From: Photobacterium profundum
GTDB taxonomy: Bacteria; Pseudomonadota; Gammaproteobacteria; Enterobacterales; Vibrionaceae
Length of the DNA: 64,000 bases
Assembly: GCF_003026285.1 (NCBI RefSeq)
Contig: NZ_PYOD01000007.1
Location: 1 to 64,000, forward strand
Direction of reading: 5' to 3'
The notes under the pieces: generated by a model
Seen by the model: only the letters and a program-made list of their open reading frames with translations
The model's database searches: none
What the model was told of the DNA's origin: nothing
Position numbers and translations under genes: made by a program
In this document: positions 49,379 through 57,456 of the stretch, piece after piece
Layout: every line of letters starts with the position of its first letter
How positions within the stretch are numbered: the stretch's first letter is position 1

Positions 49379-51775
49379 ATGAAACAAATCAAAGTCCTGG
49401 CTCAGTTCTATGTCGACTTGTTAGTCAAGTTAGGCATAGTGCGATTCAGCTTATTATTAGCATTGGCGCTTGTGGCCTTGGCTGTTGTTGTTCAAATAGG
49501 GGTGACTCTCGCTCTACAAGGTGAAGTGCATAACATCGATATTGTGCGTTCGGTATTCTTTGGTTTATTGATCACGCCTTGGGCCGTTTACTTTTTATCG
49601 GTGGTCGTTGATCAGTTGGAAGATTCTCGCCAACGTTTATCTAAATTGGTCAGTAAATTAGAAGAAATGCGCTCTCGTGACATGCAGTTAAATACGCAGC
49701 TTCAAGTGAATATCACGCAACTGAATCAAGAGATTGAAGAGCGAGAAAAAGCGGAAGAAGCTCGTGAAATAGCCATGCATGATTTAGAAAATGAAGTCTA
49801 TCAGCGTGAAAATGCGCAGTTAGAACTTGCAGAGCAAAGCGCATTACTCAAATCTTTCTTAGACGCATCTCCGGATCTTATTTACTACCGTAATGAGAAA
49901 GGTGAATTCTCTGGTTGTAACCGAGCAATGGCAGAGCTCACTGGAAAAACTGAAAAAGGATTAGTTGGGCTAACCCCATGGGATGTATATAGTGAAGAAG
50001 CGGCGATAAAAATTGTTGAAACGGATGAGCAAGTTTTTCAGCAAAACGTATCGCTGACGTACGAACAATGGTTGGAATACCCTGATGGTCGAAAAGCCAT
50101 TTTTGAATTGCGAAAAGTCCCATTTTATCGCCGTGATGGCCAACGTTTAGGCTTAATGGGATTTGGTCGTGATATTACAGAGCGTAAGCAATACCAAGAC
50201 GCACAAGAAAAAGCGAGTCGTGATAAAACCGCATTCATTTCGACGATTAGCCATGAACTACGTACCCCGCTAAACGGTATTGTCGGTTTGAGTCGAATGT
50301 TGCTTGAAACGCCGCTAAATGATGAGCAGCGTGGTTATATGCGTACCGTTCATGTGAGTGCGATAACGCTAGGTAATATCTTTAATGACATCATCGATAT
50401 GGATAAGTCAGATCGCCGTCGTTTAGAATTGATGCCTAAACCGCTTGATTTTCATGATTTTATCACTGAGATGGAGAATATTTCAAGTTTGATGGCTGAA
50501 CAAAAAGGCTTACGTTTTGACTTGGAACGATTAACTAAGCTACCCGCTTACATCGAAGTTGATAGCACTCGTTTACGTCAGGTATTGTGGAACTTGATTG
50601 GTAATGCGACCAAATTCACCAAAGAAGGTGGTGTAATTTTATCGGTGAGCAGTGAGATCTTTGAGCATGAGGCAGAAATCACCTTTGACGTTGAAGATAG
50701 TGGCATTGGGATTCCAGCGTCTGAAGTCGATAAAATATTTGCCATGTATTATCAGGTTAAGCAAGGTAGCGACAATTTACACGCGGTAGGTACGGGCATA
50801 GGTCTTGCTGTTTCTCGTCAGTTGGTACAGCTTATGGGCGGCGATATTTTGGTTACTTCTGATATCGGCGAAGGCAGTACTTTTACTGTCACCATTAGAG
50901 TGCCATTAGTTGAGGCTGTCGTTGAAGAAGAAATCATGCCAGTGGTACCTCAAGCCAGTTTAAGTATTTTTATGGTTGAAGATATTGAACTGAACATTAC
51001 TGTTGCGAAAGCGTTACTGGAAAGCTTAGGGCATGAAGTCACGGTTGCGATGCGTGGTGATGAAGCATTGGCTATGTTCGATCCTGAAGCTTTCGATCTT
51101 GTGTTACTTGATATTCAATTACCGGATATGACCGGGTTTGATGTAGCGCAAGCGCTGCGTAAAAAGTACGATGATTTACCGGCATTAGTCGCGTTAACCG
51201 CGAATGTGATCAGTGATAAAAACGAGTACATTGAAAAAGGGATGGATGAGGCGCTAAGTAAGCCTCTGAGTGTCAAAGCTATTACTGATGTTATTCAGCG
51301 ATTAGTACTGACCTGCCCGCTTGATGATTTTGATGACGACGAAGAGATCGAAACAATTGAGCCGGTTTCAGATACTCAATCAGTTGTCGTGGTAGAGCAT
51401 TCAAATAATGAGATGTTTAATCAATTACTCGATTTAGAGATGCTTGAGTCTTATGTTGAAATTGTCGGCACCAAACCAGTACATGAAAGTATTGCGATGT
51501 TTGAAAAGATGATGCCAGACTATATAGCAATTCTTGACTCTAATATGACAGCGAAAGACAAAGATGGGATTAAGTTTGAAGCTCATAAAATTAAAGGTGC
51601 CGCGGGTTCTATCGGTTTAAAGCATATCCAGCAAGTCGCTCAAAAGGCACAATCACCAGAACTTCCAGCATGGTGGGAAAACATTAATGATTGGGTTGAT
51701 GAGATTAAAAATGGTTATGCGCATGATCTGAATGTATTACGCGAGTGGGTAGCTGAACAGGAGAAAGCTAAATGA
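49379..51775 (+). CDS. arcB: Aerobic respiration control sensor kinase ArcB
   Basis: This is a tripartite hybrid kinase (798 aa from the ATG at 49379). In order: two helices (about 22-45 and 58-76), a leucine-zipper-like coil to about 150, a PAS domain about 155-270, HisKA with His292 (TISHELRTPLNG), the ATPase domain, a receiver with Asp578 (LLDIQLPD) and an HPt domain with His736 (EAHKIKGAAGS). Of the two E. coli redox cysteines, Cys180 is kept and position 241 is Ile. It phosphorylates ArcA under low oxygen. An upstream in-frame codon at 49367 is less likely. Confidence 0.96.
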   Translation: MKQIKVLAQFYVDLLVKLGIVRFSLLLALALVALAVVVQIGVTLALQGEVHNIDIVRSVFFGLLITPWAVYFLSVVVDQLEDSRQRLSKLVSKLEEMRSRDMQLNTQLQVNITQLNQEIEEREKAEEAREIAMHDLENEVYQRENAQLELAEQSALLKSFLDASPDLIYYRNEKGEFSGCNRAMAELTGKTEKGLVGLTPWDVYSEEAAIKIVETDEQVFQQNVSLTYEQWLEYPDGRKAIFELRKVPFYRRDGQRLGLMGFGRDITERKQYQDAQEKASRDKTAFISTISHELRTPLNGIVGLSRMLLETPLNDEQRGYMRTVHVSAITLGNIFNDIIDMDKSDRRRLELMPKPLDFHDFITEMENISSLMAEQKGLRFDLERLTKLPAYIEVDSTRLRQVLWNLIGNATKFTKEGGVILSVSSEIFEHEAEITFDVEDSGIGIPASEVDKIFAMYYQVKQGSDNLHAVGTGIGLAVSRQLVQLMGGDILVTSDIGEGSTFTVTIRVPLVEAVVEEEIMPVVPQASLSIFMVEDIELNITVAKALLESLGHEVTVAMRGDEALAMFDPEAFDLVLLDIQLPDMTGFDVAQALRKKYDDLPALVALTANVISDKNEYIEKGMDEALSKPLSVKAITDVIQRLVLTCPLDDFDDDEEIETIEPVSDTQSVVVVEHSNNEMFNQLLDLEMLESYVEIVGTKPVHESIAMFEKMMPDYIAILDSNMTAKDKDGIKFEAHKIKGAAGSIGLKHIQQVAQKAQSPELPAWWENINDWVDEIKNGYAHDLNVLREWVAEQEKAK

Positions 51776-52350
51776 AAAAATGGATGAAACTGAGTGGGAT
51801 TATTGCATCTACCGTCGTACTTGCAGCTTGTGCTAATCAAGATAGCCAGCAAGACAAGACGACTGCCGTAGTCGTACCGATAGAGCAAGCTGATGATGCA
51901 TTAACGATAGAAGATGTGTCGATTGCTTTATACAGTGAGATTTGGCTAAACAGCATGCCAATGATTGAAGATGAAGGTAGCGTAGGGATTGGCGCTAGTT
52001 CTGCTGCTAAAGGTCGTTTACTCGCATCTATTCAATTACTCTCTCCTCAAAGTGACGCTTTATATCAAGGGATAAAAGTAAAGCAAATCGTCTTAAAGAA
52101 TGCAGAACAACAATGGCTATTAACGGCTAACGACGATAATGATTTTGACGTCAATATTATGGAACAAAGCTATTTACAAAATAGTATGGGGCAAAATGGC
52201 GAGAGCTATCAGAGTGGCGTTGAATTCATGCTGCGTGATGGGCCTAATTGGGCACCAGCAAGCTTAGTTGATGTGACGGTTACACTGGTTAAGAGTGGTA
52301 AGGAATATACCATTACACAACGTGATGTAACGGTTAACCAAGTATTTTAA
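51772..52350 (+). CDS. Putative lipoprotein of unknown function, coupled to arcB
   Basis: The protein has 192 aa. The N-terminus MKKWMKLSGIIASTVVLAAC ends in a lipobox with Cys20; the next residues are Ala-Asn, not Asp, so outer-membrane targeting is likely. The rest is soluble and beta-rich with no domain I recognise. ATGA overlap with arcB (four bases) shows translational coupling. A role near ArcB signalling is only suggested by this linkage. Confidence 0.85.
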   Translation: MKKWMKLSGIIASTVVLAACANQDSQQDKTTAVVVPIEQADDALTIEDVSIALYSEIWLNSMPMIEDEGSVGIGASSAAKGRLLASIQLLSPQSDALYQGIKVKQIVLKNAEQQWLLTANDDNDFDVNIMEQSYLQNSMGQNGESYQSGVEFMLRDGPNWAPASLVDVTVTLVKSGKEYTITQRDVTVNQVF

Positions 52351-52377
52351 TTTGCAGTGTTCTAACGACAAGATACT

Positions 52378-52408
52378 AAAAAAAAAGGCTCCTATGGGAG
52401 CCTTTTTT
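52378..52408. terminator. Bidirectional terminator between arcB-lipoprotein and arcA
   Basis: AAGGCTCC pairs with GGAGCCTT around a 4-base loop, flanked by nine A and six T. It serves both convergent units. Confidence 0.92.
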
Positions 52409-52478
52409 CTCACTATTTGCTGAAGACTCGGTAAAAATGAAGCGCTTTTACCCTTGAGTCATTAGCACAATAGTCGAA

Positions 52479-53198
52479 TTATTCTTCGTTTAGATCACCG
52501 CAGAAACGGTAACCTTCACCATGAATCGTTGCAACGATTTCAGGTGTATCAGCAACAGATTCAAAGTGCTTACGGATACGACGAATAGTTACGTCAACCG
52601 TACGATCGTGAGGCTTAAGTTCACGGCCAGTCATCTTCTTCAGAAGATCGCCACGCGTTTGAATTTTGCCTGGGTTTTCACAGAAGTGAAGTAAAGCACG
52701 GAATTCAGAACGAGGAAGCTTAAATTGGTCACCACTTGGGCTAACCAAAGAACGGCTGTTGATTTCTAAAGACCAACCATTGAACTCATAACGCTCTACC
52801 AATTTCTTATCTTCAGTTGGTAGGCCTTGGTTCATCGCACGTGTCAGTAAGTTACGCGCACGAATAGTTAATTCTCGAGGGTTGAATGGTTTAGTGATGT
52901 AATCATCAGCACCAATTTCAAGACCTAGAATCTTATCCACTTCGTTGTCACGACCGGTTAGGAACATAAGAGCCATATCACCTTGCTCGCGAAGTTCACG
53001 TGCTAGTAAAAGGCCATTTTTCCCTGGTAGGTTGATATCCATGATAACAAGGTGAACGGGGTGCTCAGAAAGCATCTGGTGCATTTCAGCGCCGTCATTG
53101 GCTTCAAAGACAGTGTAACCCTCAGCTTCAAAAATGCTCTTAAGGGTATTACGTGTAACGTGCTCGTCTTCTACAATTAGAATGTGAGGGGTTTGCAT
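52479..53198 (-). CDS. arcA: Response regulator ArcA
   Basis: This OmpR/PhoB-type regulator (239 aa) is the partner of ArcB. The receiver holds the acidic pocket (VEDEHVT) and phospho-acceptor Asp54 in [10 protein letters not shown]. The winged-helix domain (about 130-235) has the motif EFRALLHF...[16 protein letters not shown]. Phospho-ArcA represses aerobic respiration genes. It converges with arcB, with only the lipoprotein and a terminator between; in E. coli these two genes are far apart. Confidence 0.97.
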   Translation of the reverse strand: MQTPHILIVEDEHVTRNTLKSIFEAEGYTVFEANDGAEMHQMLSEHPVHLVIMDINLPGKNGLLLARELREQGDMALMFLTGRDNEVDKILGLEIGADDYITKPFNPRELTIRARNLLTRAMNQGLPTEDKKLVERYEFNGWSLEINSRSLVSPSGDQFKLPRSEFRALLHFCENPGKIQTRGDLLKKMTGRELKPHDRTVDVTIRRIRKHFESVADTPEIVATIHGEGYRFCGDLNEE

Positions 53199-53579
53199 TG
53201 GCAGTACCTAATTTACTAAAACGGAATCTGGTCAAAAACAGAATAGTTAAATTCTATAAAAAAAATTCACATACAGGCAAAGTATTAGACAAAATACATA
53301 ATTTTTCGCTTTAAAAGCGACCTGTTTGGTACGCCATCCATAAATTCAATACGTTTTTGTGTCGCAACTGTGTTGAAAAACCCGATTCTCTGTGGGTACT
53401 GGCTACAATCTCCCTTGGATGGCGATGATTGTAAGCACTTAACAGCTCGCTAACAATATAGGGTCTTTGTTTCGATGCTGCTTTTTAGATGTTTATTGAT
53501 TTATATCAAATTGAATGAGGATGCACTACGTTTGTTAGAGTGTTTAACATTCGCTACAAATTACAACGTCATAAAATGA
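53199..53579. other. Long leader/promoter region of arcA
   Basis: The 381-bp divergent region carries an FNR box at 53496-53509 and AT-rich DNA near arcA. I see no gene. The RraA-side gene at 53580 has no obvious strong ribosome site. Confidence 0.5.
53496..53509. promoter_or_regulatory. FNR binding site upstream of arcA
   Basis: TTGAT-TTAT-ATCAA is a perfect match to the FNR consensus TTGAT-N4-ATCAA. It is about 300 bp before the arcA start codon and 70 bp before the divergent DUF3293 gene, so it may act on either. FNR activation of arcA is known in E. coli. Confidence 0.75.
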
Positions 53580-53993
53580 ATGAATCAGCGTAAGTGTAAA
53601 AAAAATTCGCTATGGCGAAAATATCAAAACATTACCTTCGAGGCAAGGCAACACCCTGTTTACCATTGCTTTGCAATTCTAACAGCTTTTAATCCGAGAA
53701 GCATTGTTCTTACTCACTCTGATAACGTTATTAGAAATATCGCGTTGGAAAAAAATCTCATTATGTTAACAAACGCATGGATGCCTATATGTTGCCGCTC
53801 TTTGGACCAGCGTTGGGTCGAACAGAGTTTTGCTGTCCATTTACCCTTAGAGCAAGTATCTAAATTAGCTGCAATGTTTGAACAAAATGCAATCTATTGG
53901 GTTGAAAATAATGAACTTTATCTAGTTCCGATTTTACTTGAGGGCATTGAAACACAAAAGCTAGGTAAATGGTCGACCTTTTTCTACACTTAA
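53580..53993 (+). CDS. DUF3293-family protein (137 aa)
   Basis: The protein resembles the DUF3293 family: an early Trp-x-x-Tyr region (WRKYQNITF), then FAILTAFNPRS, and a C-terminal GKWSTFF-like end. It has no signal peptide or membrane segment. Function is unknown. It lies 75 bp before the RraA-family gene, in the same direction. Several ATGs near 53576-53582 leave the start uncertain. Confidence 0.7.
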   Translation: MNQRKCKKNSLWRKYQNITFEARQHPVYHCFAILTAFNPRSIVLTHSDNVIRNIALEKNLIMLTNAWMPICCRSLDQRWVEQSFAVHLPLEQVSKLAAMFEQNAIYWVENNELYLVPILLEGIETQKLGKWSTFFYT

Positions 53994-54067
53994 TTGAGAA
54001 ATGAGATCTTAAAGTGGCATAAATAGAATAAGAAGATAGGGCTATTTAATTATAAAAGGAGTTTGGA

Positions 54068-54559
54068 ATGAACGATCTATTACCTGATTTGTGTGATCAC
54101 TATGAGCAGGATGTTCGATGGCTACCTCTTGTGTTGAATGACTACGGCGGAAAAAAAATATTTTATGGTGAAGTGGTAACTTTACGTTGTTTTGAGGATA
54201 ACAGTTTAGTTCGTGATATTGTCTCTCAAGACGGTACGGGGAAAGTACTGTTTATTGATGGACATGCTTCTTATAACGGCGCATTACTGGGTGATCAGCT
54301 AGCATTGCTTGCTGTGAAGAATGGTTGGCAAGGAATTGTTATTAATGGCACTGCTCGTGATGTAGGCACTCTCGCGACCTTAGATCTCGGCGTAAAAGCG
54401 TTAGGTACATGCCCATACAAAACCGTGAAACGTCAAACGGGTGATATGAATGTCACCATGACTGTCGCGCATACCATGATCTATCCTGGCGATTACCTGT
54501 ATGCAGATCTTAACGGGATATTACTGAGCAAGCAGTCACTAGACTTATCTGTGCTTTAA
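54068..54559 (+). CDS. RraA-family protein (RNase E regulator or aldolase-like)
   Basis: The protein has 163 aa and matches the RraA/HMG-aldolase fold: LCDHYEQDVRWLPL at the N-terminus, then FIDGHASYNGALLGDQLALLA and INGTARDVGTL. E. coli RraA, which inhibits RNase E, has Arg-Gln at the latter site; here Arg-Asp is kept as in the metal-dependent aldolases, but the following acidic residue is Thr. So it could be a regulator, an aldolase, or neither. AAGGAG precedes the ATG. Confidence 0.8.
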   Translation: MNDLLPDLCDHYEQDVRWLPLVLNDYGGKKIFYGEVVTLRCFEDNSLVRDIVSQDGTGKVLFIDGHASYNGALLGDQLALLAVKNGWQGIVINGTARDVGTLATLDLGVKALGTCPYKTVKRQTGDMNVTMTVAHTMIYPGDYLYADLNGILLSKQSLDLSVL

Positions 54560-54658
54560 TTGTTTTAGTTATGATGGAAGATGAGTTTGCAGAAGAGGTG
54601 TTTTATTGACTGGGGTCTATCGAAGAGCCATTGCTAAAAAGGGTTATTTGATATTGAG

Positions 54659-55123
54659 TTAGAAACGAAAGCCAATACCCAGTTGATAAATCTGCTCAAG
54701 CGCTTCGTAATCAACGGTCGCTCTTAGATTTACTTTGTCAGTGACATCATATTGGCTCGTAATCTCTACGCCATAGAGAGTATCACGCTCGACAACTTCA
54801 GAGGTAACCGCACTTTGTAGGCTGACCTTTGGGCTCAGGTTATAAGCCACTCCAGATAGCACACCTCGGCTCGCAGATTTTGTATCATTACCTGATGATA
54901 AGCGAGTGCTTAAATAAAGCTGTAAATTCCCATTTAGCGAATATGAATACCCGCTATCAATTTGCCAAAGGTCAAATTGTTCGATGGAATTTGATTGAGA
55001 TGTCATAAACCAGCCTGATGATGAATGTTTATCACCAATTAACCCCAGAAATGCGTTCTTTTCTGCAGCTATTGTTGGTAATGCCACTACCAGCAGGGCT
55101 AATGTGATCAGCAATTTTTTCAT
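54659..55123 (-). CDS. Small outer-membrane beta-barrel protein
   Basis: The protein has 154 aa and a clear signal peptide (KKLLITLALLVVALPTIAA). Alternating hydrophobic residues form about eight strands, and it ends in GIGFRF, with the terminal Phe typical of barrel insertion. It looks like an OmpA-transmembrane or YfaZ-like small barrel. Substrate and role are unknown. It is a single gene downstream of aceK. Confidence 0.75.
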   Translation of the reverse strand: MKKLLITLALLVVALPTIAAEKNAFLGLIGDKHSSSGWFMTSQSNSIEQFDLWQIDSGYSYSLNGNLQLYLSTRLSSGNDTKSASRGVLSGVAYNLSPKVSLQSAVTSEVVERDTLYGVEITSQYDVTDKVNLRATVDYEALEQIYQLGIGFRF

Positions 55124-55281
55124 TGCGCCACCGCCACTGTTCTTAGTTTTGATTGTGTTTATTGATATTAGGACAGAATTATCTGTTTTGATATTTCATT
55201 TACATTTAAATGCGTTCGAGTGCATAAAACATGAGCCTGCCCTAATTATCAACTGTCGCTCATGCCATTTTGCATGAATTT

Positions 55282-57009
55282 TTATGTCTTACGTAAGCGA
55301 TGTACACTTCTATAGGGATAGACATCTTCATATTGACCGTGCGTTATATTTTTCTGTAAATACTGCCAGTATTTAGCTTCAAATAAATCACTGTGTAATT
55401 CATTAAATAAGATTTTTACTTTAGGGTTTATAAGTAAAAAAGTACGGAACTCTTCAGGGAATACGTCGTAAATACCCACGCTATACCAAGGTTCAGCAGA
55501 CATCTCATCTTCAGGCGTTCGTGGCTCTGGAATTTTACGGAAATTCATTTCCGTCATATAGCTGATTTCGTCATAATCATAAAACACGACACGCTTATGA
55601 CGCGTTACCCCAAAATTTTTGAATAGCATATCGCCAGGGAAAATATTAGCCGCGGCGAGTTGTTTAATTGCTTTACCGTATTCATCAACGGCATCGCGAA
55701 GGTCATCATCATTTGCTTGTTCTACATAAATATTGAATGGGATCATTCGACGTTCCATGTATAGATGGCTAATAATGATTTGGTCGGACGTTACTTTGAT
55801 TATTGAGGGAGCAACAGCCAATAGTTCTGCTAATAACTCATCACTAAAGCGATGGCGTTCAAATGTAAAATGTCGGTATTCCTGAGTATCAGCCATACGA
55901 CCAACACGATCATGCTCTTTTACCAGTTTATATTTTTCTTTAACCGTGGCATGACTAATGTCTTTTTGTGGCGCAAATTTATCTTTAATTATTTTAAAAA
56001 CAAAATCGTAAGATGGTAGGGTGAATACTGACATAACCATCCCTTTGATACCTGGAGCGGTAACAAATTGGTCATCAGAATTATCTAAGTGGGTTAAAAA
56101 CTCGCGGTATAGCTCTGTTTTACCGTGTTTTTGGCACCCTATTGCCGTATATAGTTCTGCATTCGTCTTATTGGGAATAAGGTTCGCTAAGAAGCGAACA
56201 AGCGCACCAGGAGCTGGTGCGTACACCATGAAGTAAGAGCGTGCAAAACCAAAGATAATACTCGCATCGTTCACATGGCAGATGCAGGCATCGACGTATA
56301 GCTGTTTATTGTTGTTATTGAGCACAGGCAATACCAAAGGAATAGTTTGGTATTGTCCGTCATGGTTTAGGGTTATTTTTCCTATCAAGTAAGCCGCTTT
56401 ATTTCTATAAAATGGCTCACGAATAAGCTCTAACGAGGTGTCATCATTAAATGCAGCTCCGAACTCTTGTTTCAGGTGGTTGATGATGAGCTTGGTATCA
56501 CGTTGTTTGTCTTCCCATATTTGGGTAAAGGGCGTGTCGTCTAAAACACGATCGAACAAAGACGTTAAACCTGAGTGAGCATGGTAGATGCGAGTCAACT
56601 GGGTGGGGTAAGTTGGAATCCGGTTTTCTTGCGAGCTATGAACGAAGAGTTTATCTCGGTTAATATTACGATGTTCAAAAATACGGCAATAAACGGAGTT
56701 GAAAAAACTTTCTGCAATTTCATATCGTGGATAATCTAACAATAAATTTTCATACGATGATTTAACGGCCATTAAAAATGAGCGGTTAGCATAGCGTTCA
56801 CCGAGCATTATCTGAATTTGGCTGGTGACTAATCCAACATGATGGTCATAAAAACTTATTCGTTTTTTTAACGCGAGATGAACGGAAGACCAATCTTGTT
56901 GTTCAAATCGCTCTTGAGCACCAGCGGTTACGTCAAGAAATCGACCATACATAGCATCGAAGCCTTGTAAAATGGTATGGGCTACAAGCTGTTCCATTGC
57001 TGCTGTCAT
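55282..57009 (-). CDS. aceK: Isocitrate dehydrogenase kinase/phosphatase
   Basis: AceK phosphorylates isocitrate dehydrogenase to divert carbon to the glyoxylate shunt and also reverses it. The protein has 575 aa. The ATP-binding segment [28 protein letters not shown] is clear, as are [13 protein letters not shown] and the catalytic [24 protein letters not shown] precedes the ATG. Unlike in E. coli it is not with aceBA here; it is a monocistronic gene. Confidence 0.95.
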   Translation of the reverse strand: MTAAMEQLVAHTILQGFDAMYGRFLDVTAGAQERFEQQDWSSVHLALKKRISFYDHHVGLVTSQIQIMLGERYANRSFLMAVKSSYENLLLDYPRYEIAESFFNSVYCRIFEHRNINRDKLFVHSSQENRIPTYPTQLTRIYHAHSGLTSLFDRVLDDTPFTQIWEDKQRDTKLIINHLKQEFGAAFNDDTSLELIREPFYRNKAAYLIGKITLNHDGQYQTIPLVLPVLNNNNKQLYVDACICHVNDASIIFGFARSYFMVYAPAPGALVRFLANLIPNKTNAELYTAIGCQKHGKTELYREFLTHLDNSDDQFVTAPGIKGMVMSVFTLPSYDFVFKIIKDKFAPQKDISHATVKEKYKLVKEHDRVGRMADTQEYRHFTFERHRFSDELLAELLAVAPSIIKVTSDQIIISHLYMERRMIPFNIYVEQANDDDLRDAVDEYGKAIKQLAAANIFPGDMLFKNFGVTRHKRVVFYDYDEISYMTEMNFRKIPEPRTPEDEMSAEPWYSVGIYDVFPEEFRTFLLINPKVKILFNELHSDLFEAKYWQYLQKNITHGQYEDVYPYRSVHRLRKT

Positions 57010-57176
57010 CCGGTTCCCTCCGAATCATTAGTATTTTTATATTAGATTAACTATGCAACGGGGAGGCACGAACTGCAATTAAATCTGTTTGTTTTTTATA
57101 CTTTTTCGGTATAACGCATCAATATGTATTCAAGCCAGTATTTATGAATAATTTTCAGTATAAAGTTAAATCATTG

Positions 57177-57205
57177 TTGACTCTCGATGTGGGGTAAGGT
57201 AAATC
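57177..57205 (+). promoter_or_regulatory. Candidate promoter of the threonine operon
   Basis: TTGACT at 57177-57182 and TAAATC at 57200-57205 are 17 bp apart, a plausible sigma-70 pair with a weak -10. A start near 57212 would give a leader beginning about 30 bases before thrL. Confidence 0.4.
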
Positions 57206-57243
57206 TAAAGTAATTGAGAAAATTGAGTAATTCAAAATACATT

Positions 57244-57315
57244 ATGTTTAACGTTATCAGCACAACCACAACCATTATTATTACTGGCACGATTATTCGT
57301 GTTGGTGCGGGCTGA
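57244..57315 (+). CDS. thrL: thr operon leader peptide
   Basis: This 23-residue frame, MFNVISTTTTIIITGTIIRVGAG, is dominated by Thr (six) and Ile (six) codons. Starvation for threonyl- or isoleucyl-tRNA would stall the ribosome within it. It ends at the base of the attenuator. Like E. coli ThrL in position and logic, though a different sequence. Confidence 0.92.
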   Translation: MFNVISTTTTIIITGTIIRVGAG

Positions 57316-57373
57316 TACGCATAAGATTCTTAAAAAAAGCCCGCACTTCTTATTAGATGCGGGCTTTTTTTTT
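57305..57373 (+). promoter_or_regulatory. Transcription attenuator of thrABC
   Basis: The terminator stem is AAAGCCCGCA (57336-57345) with TGCGGGCTTT (57358-57367), followed by nine T. GTGCGGGC (57305-57312), in the last leader codons, is fully complementary to GCCCGCAC (57339-57346), giving the exclusive antiterminator. A ribosome stalled on the Thr/Ile codons leaves it free; one at the stop codon covers it. Confidence 0.9.
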
Positions 57374-57456
57374 AACTTTTTAAAATGAAATCGATTTGAA
57401 CATTACTGCTGCTAATTAGCGAGGTAATGAATAATTAAGGATATCGGGAGTAGGGA

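Noticed and set aside
54068-54559. Straight assignment as RNase E inhibitor RraA
   Set aside because: Active-site residues differ from E. coli RraA, so I kept the family-level call without a gene symbol.
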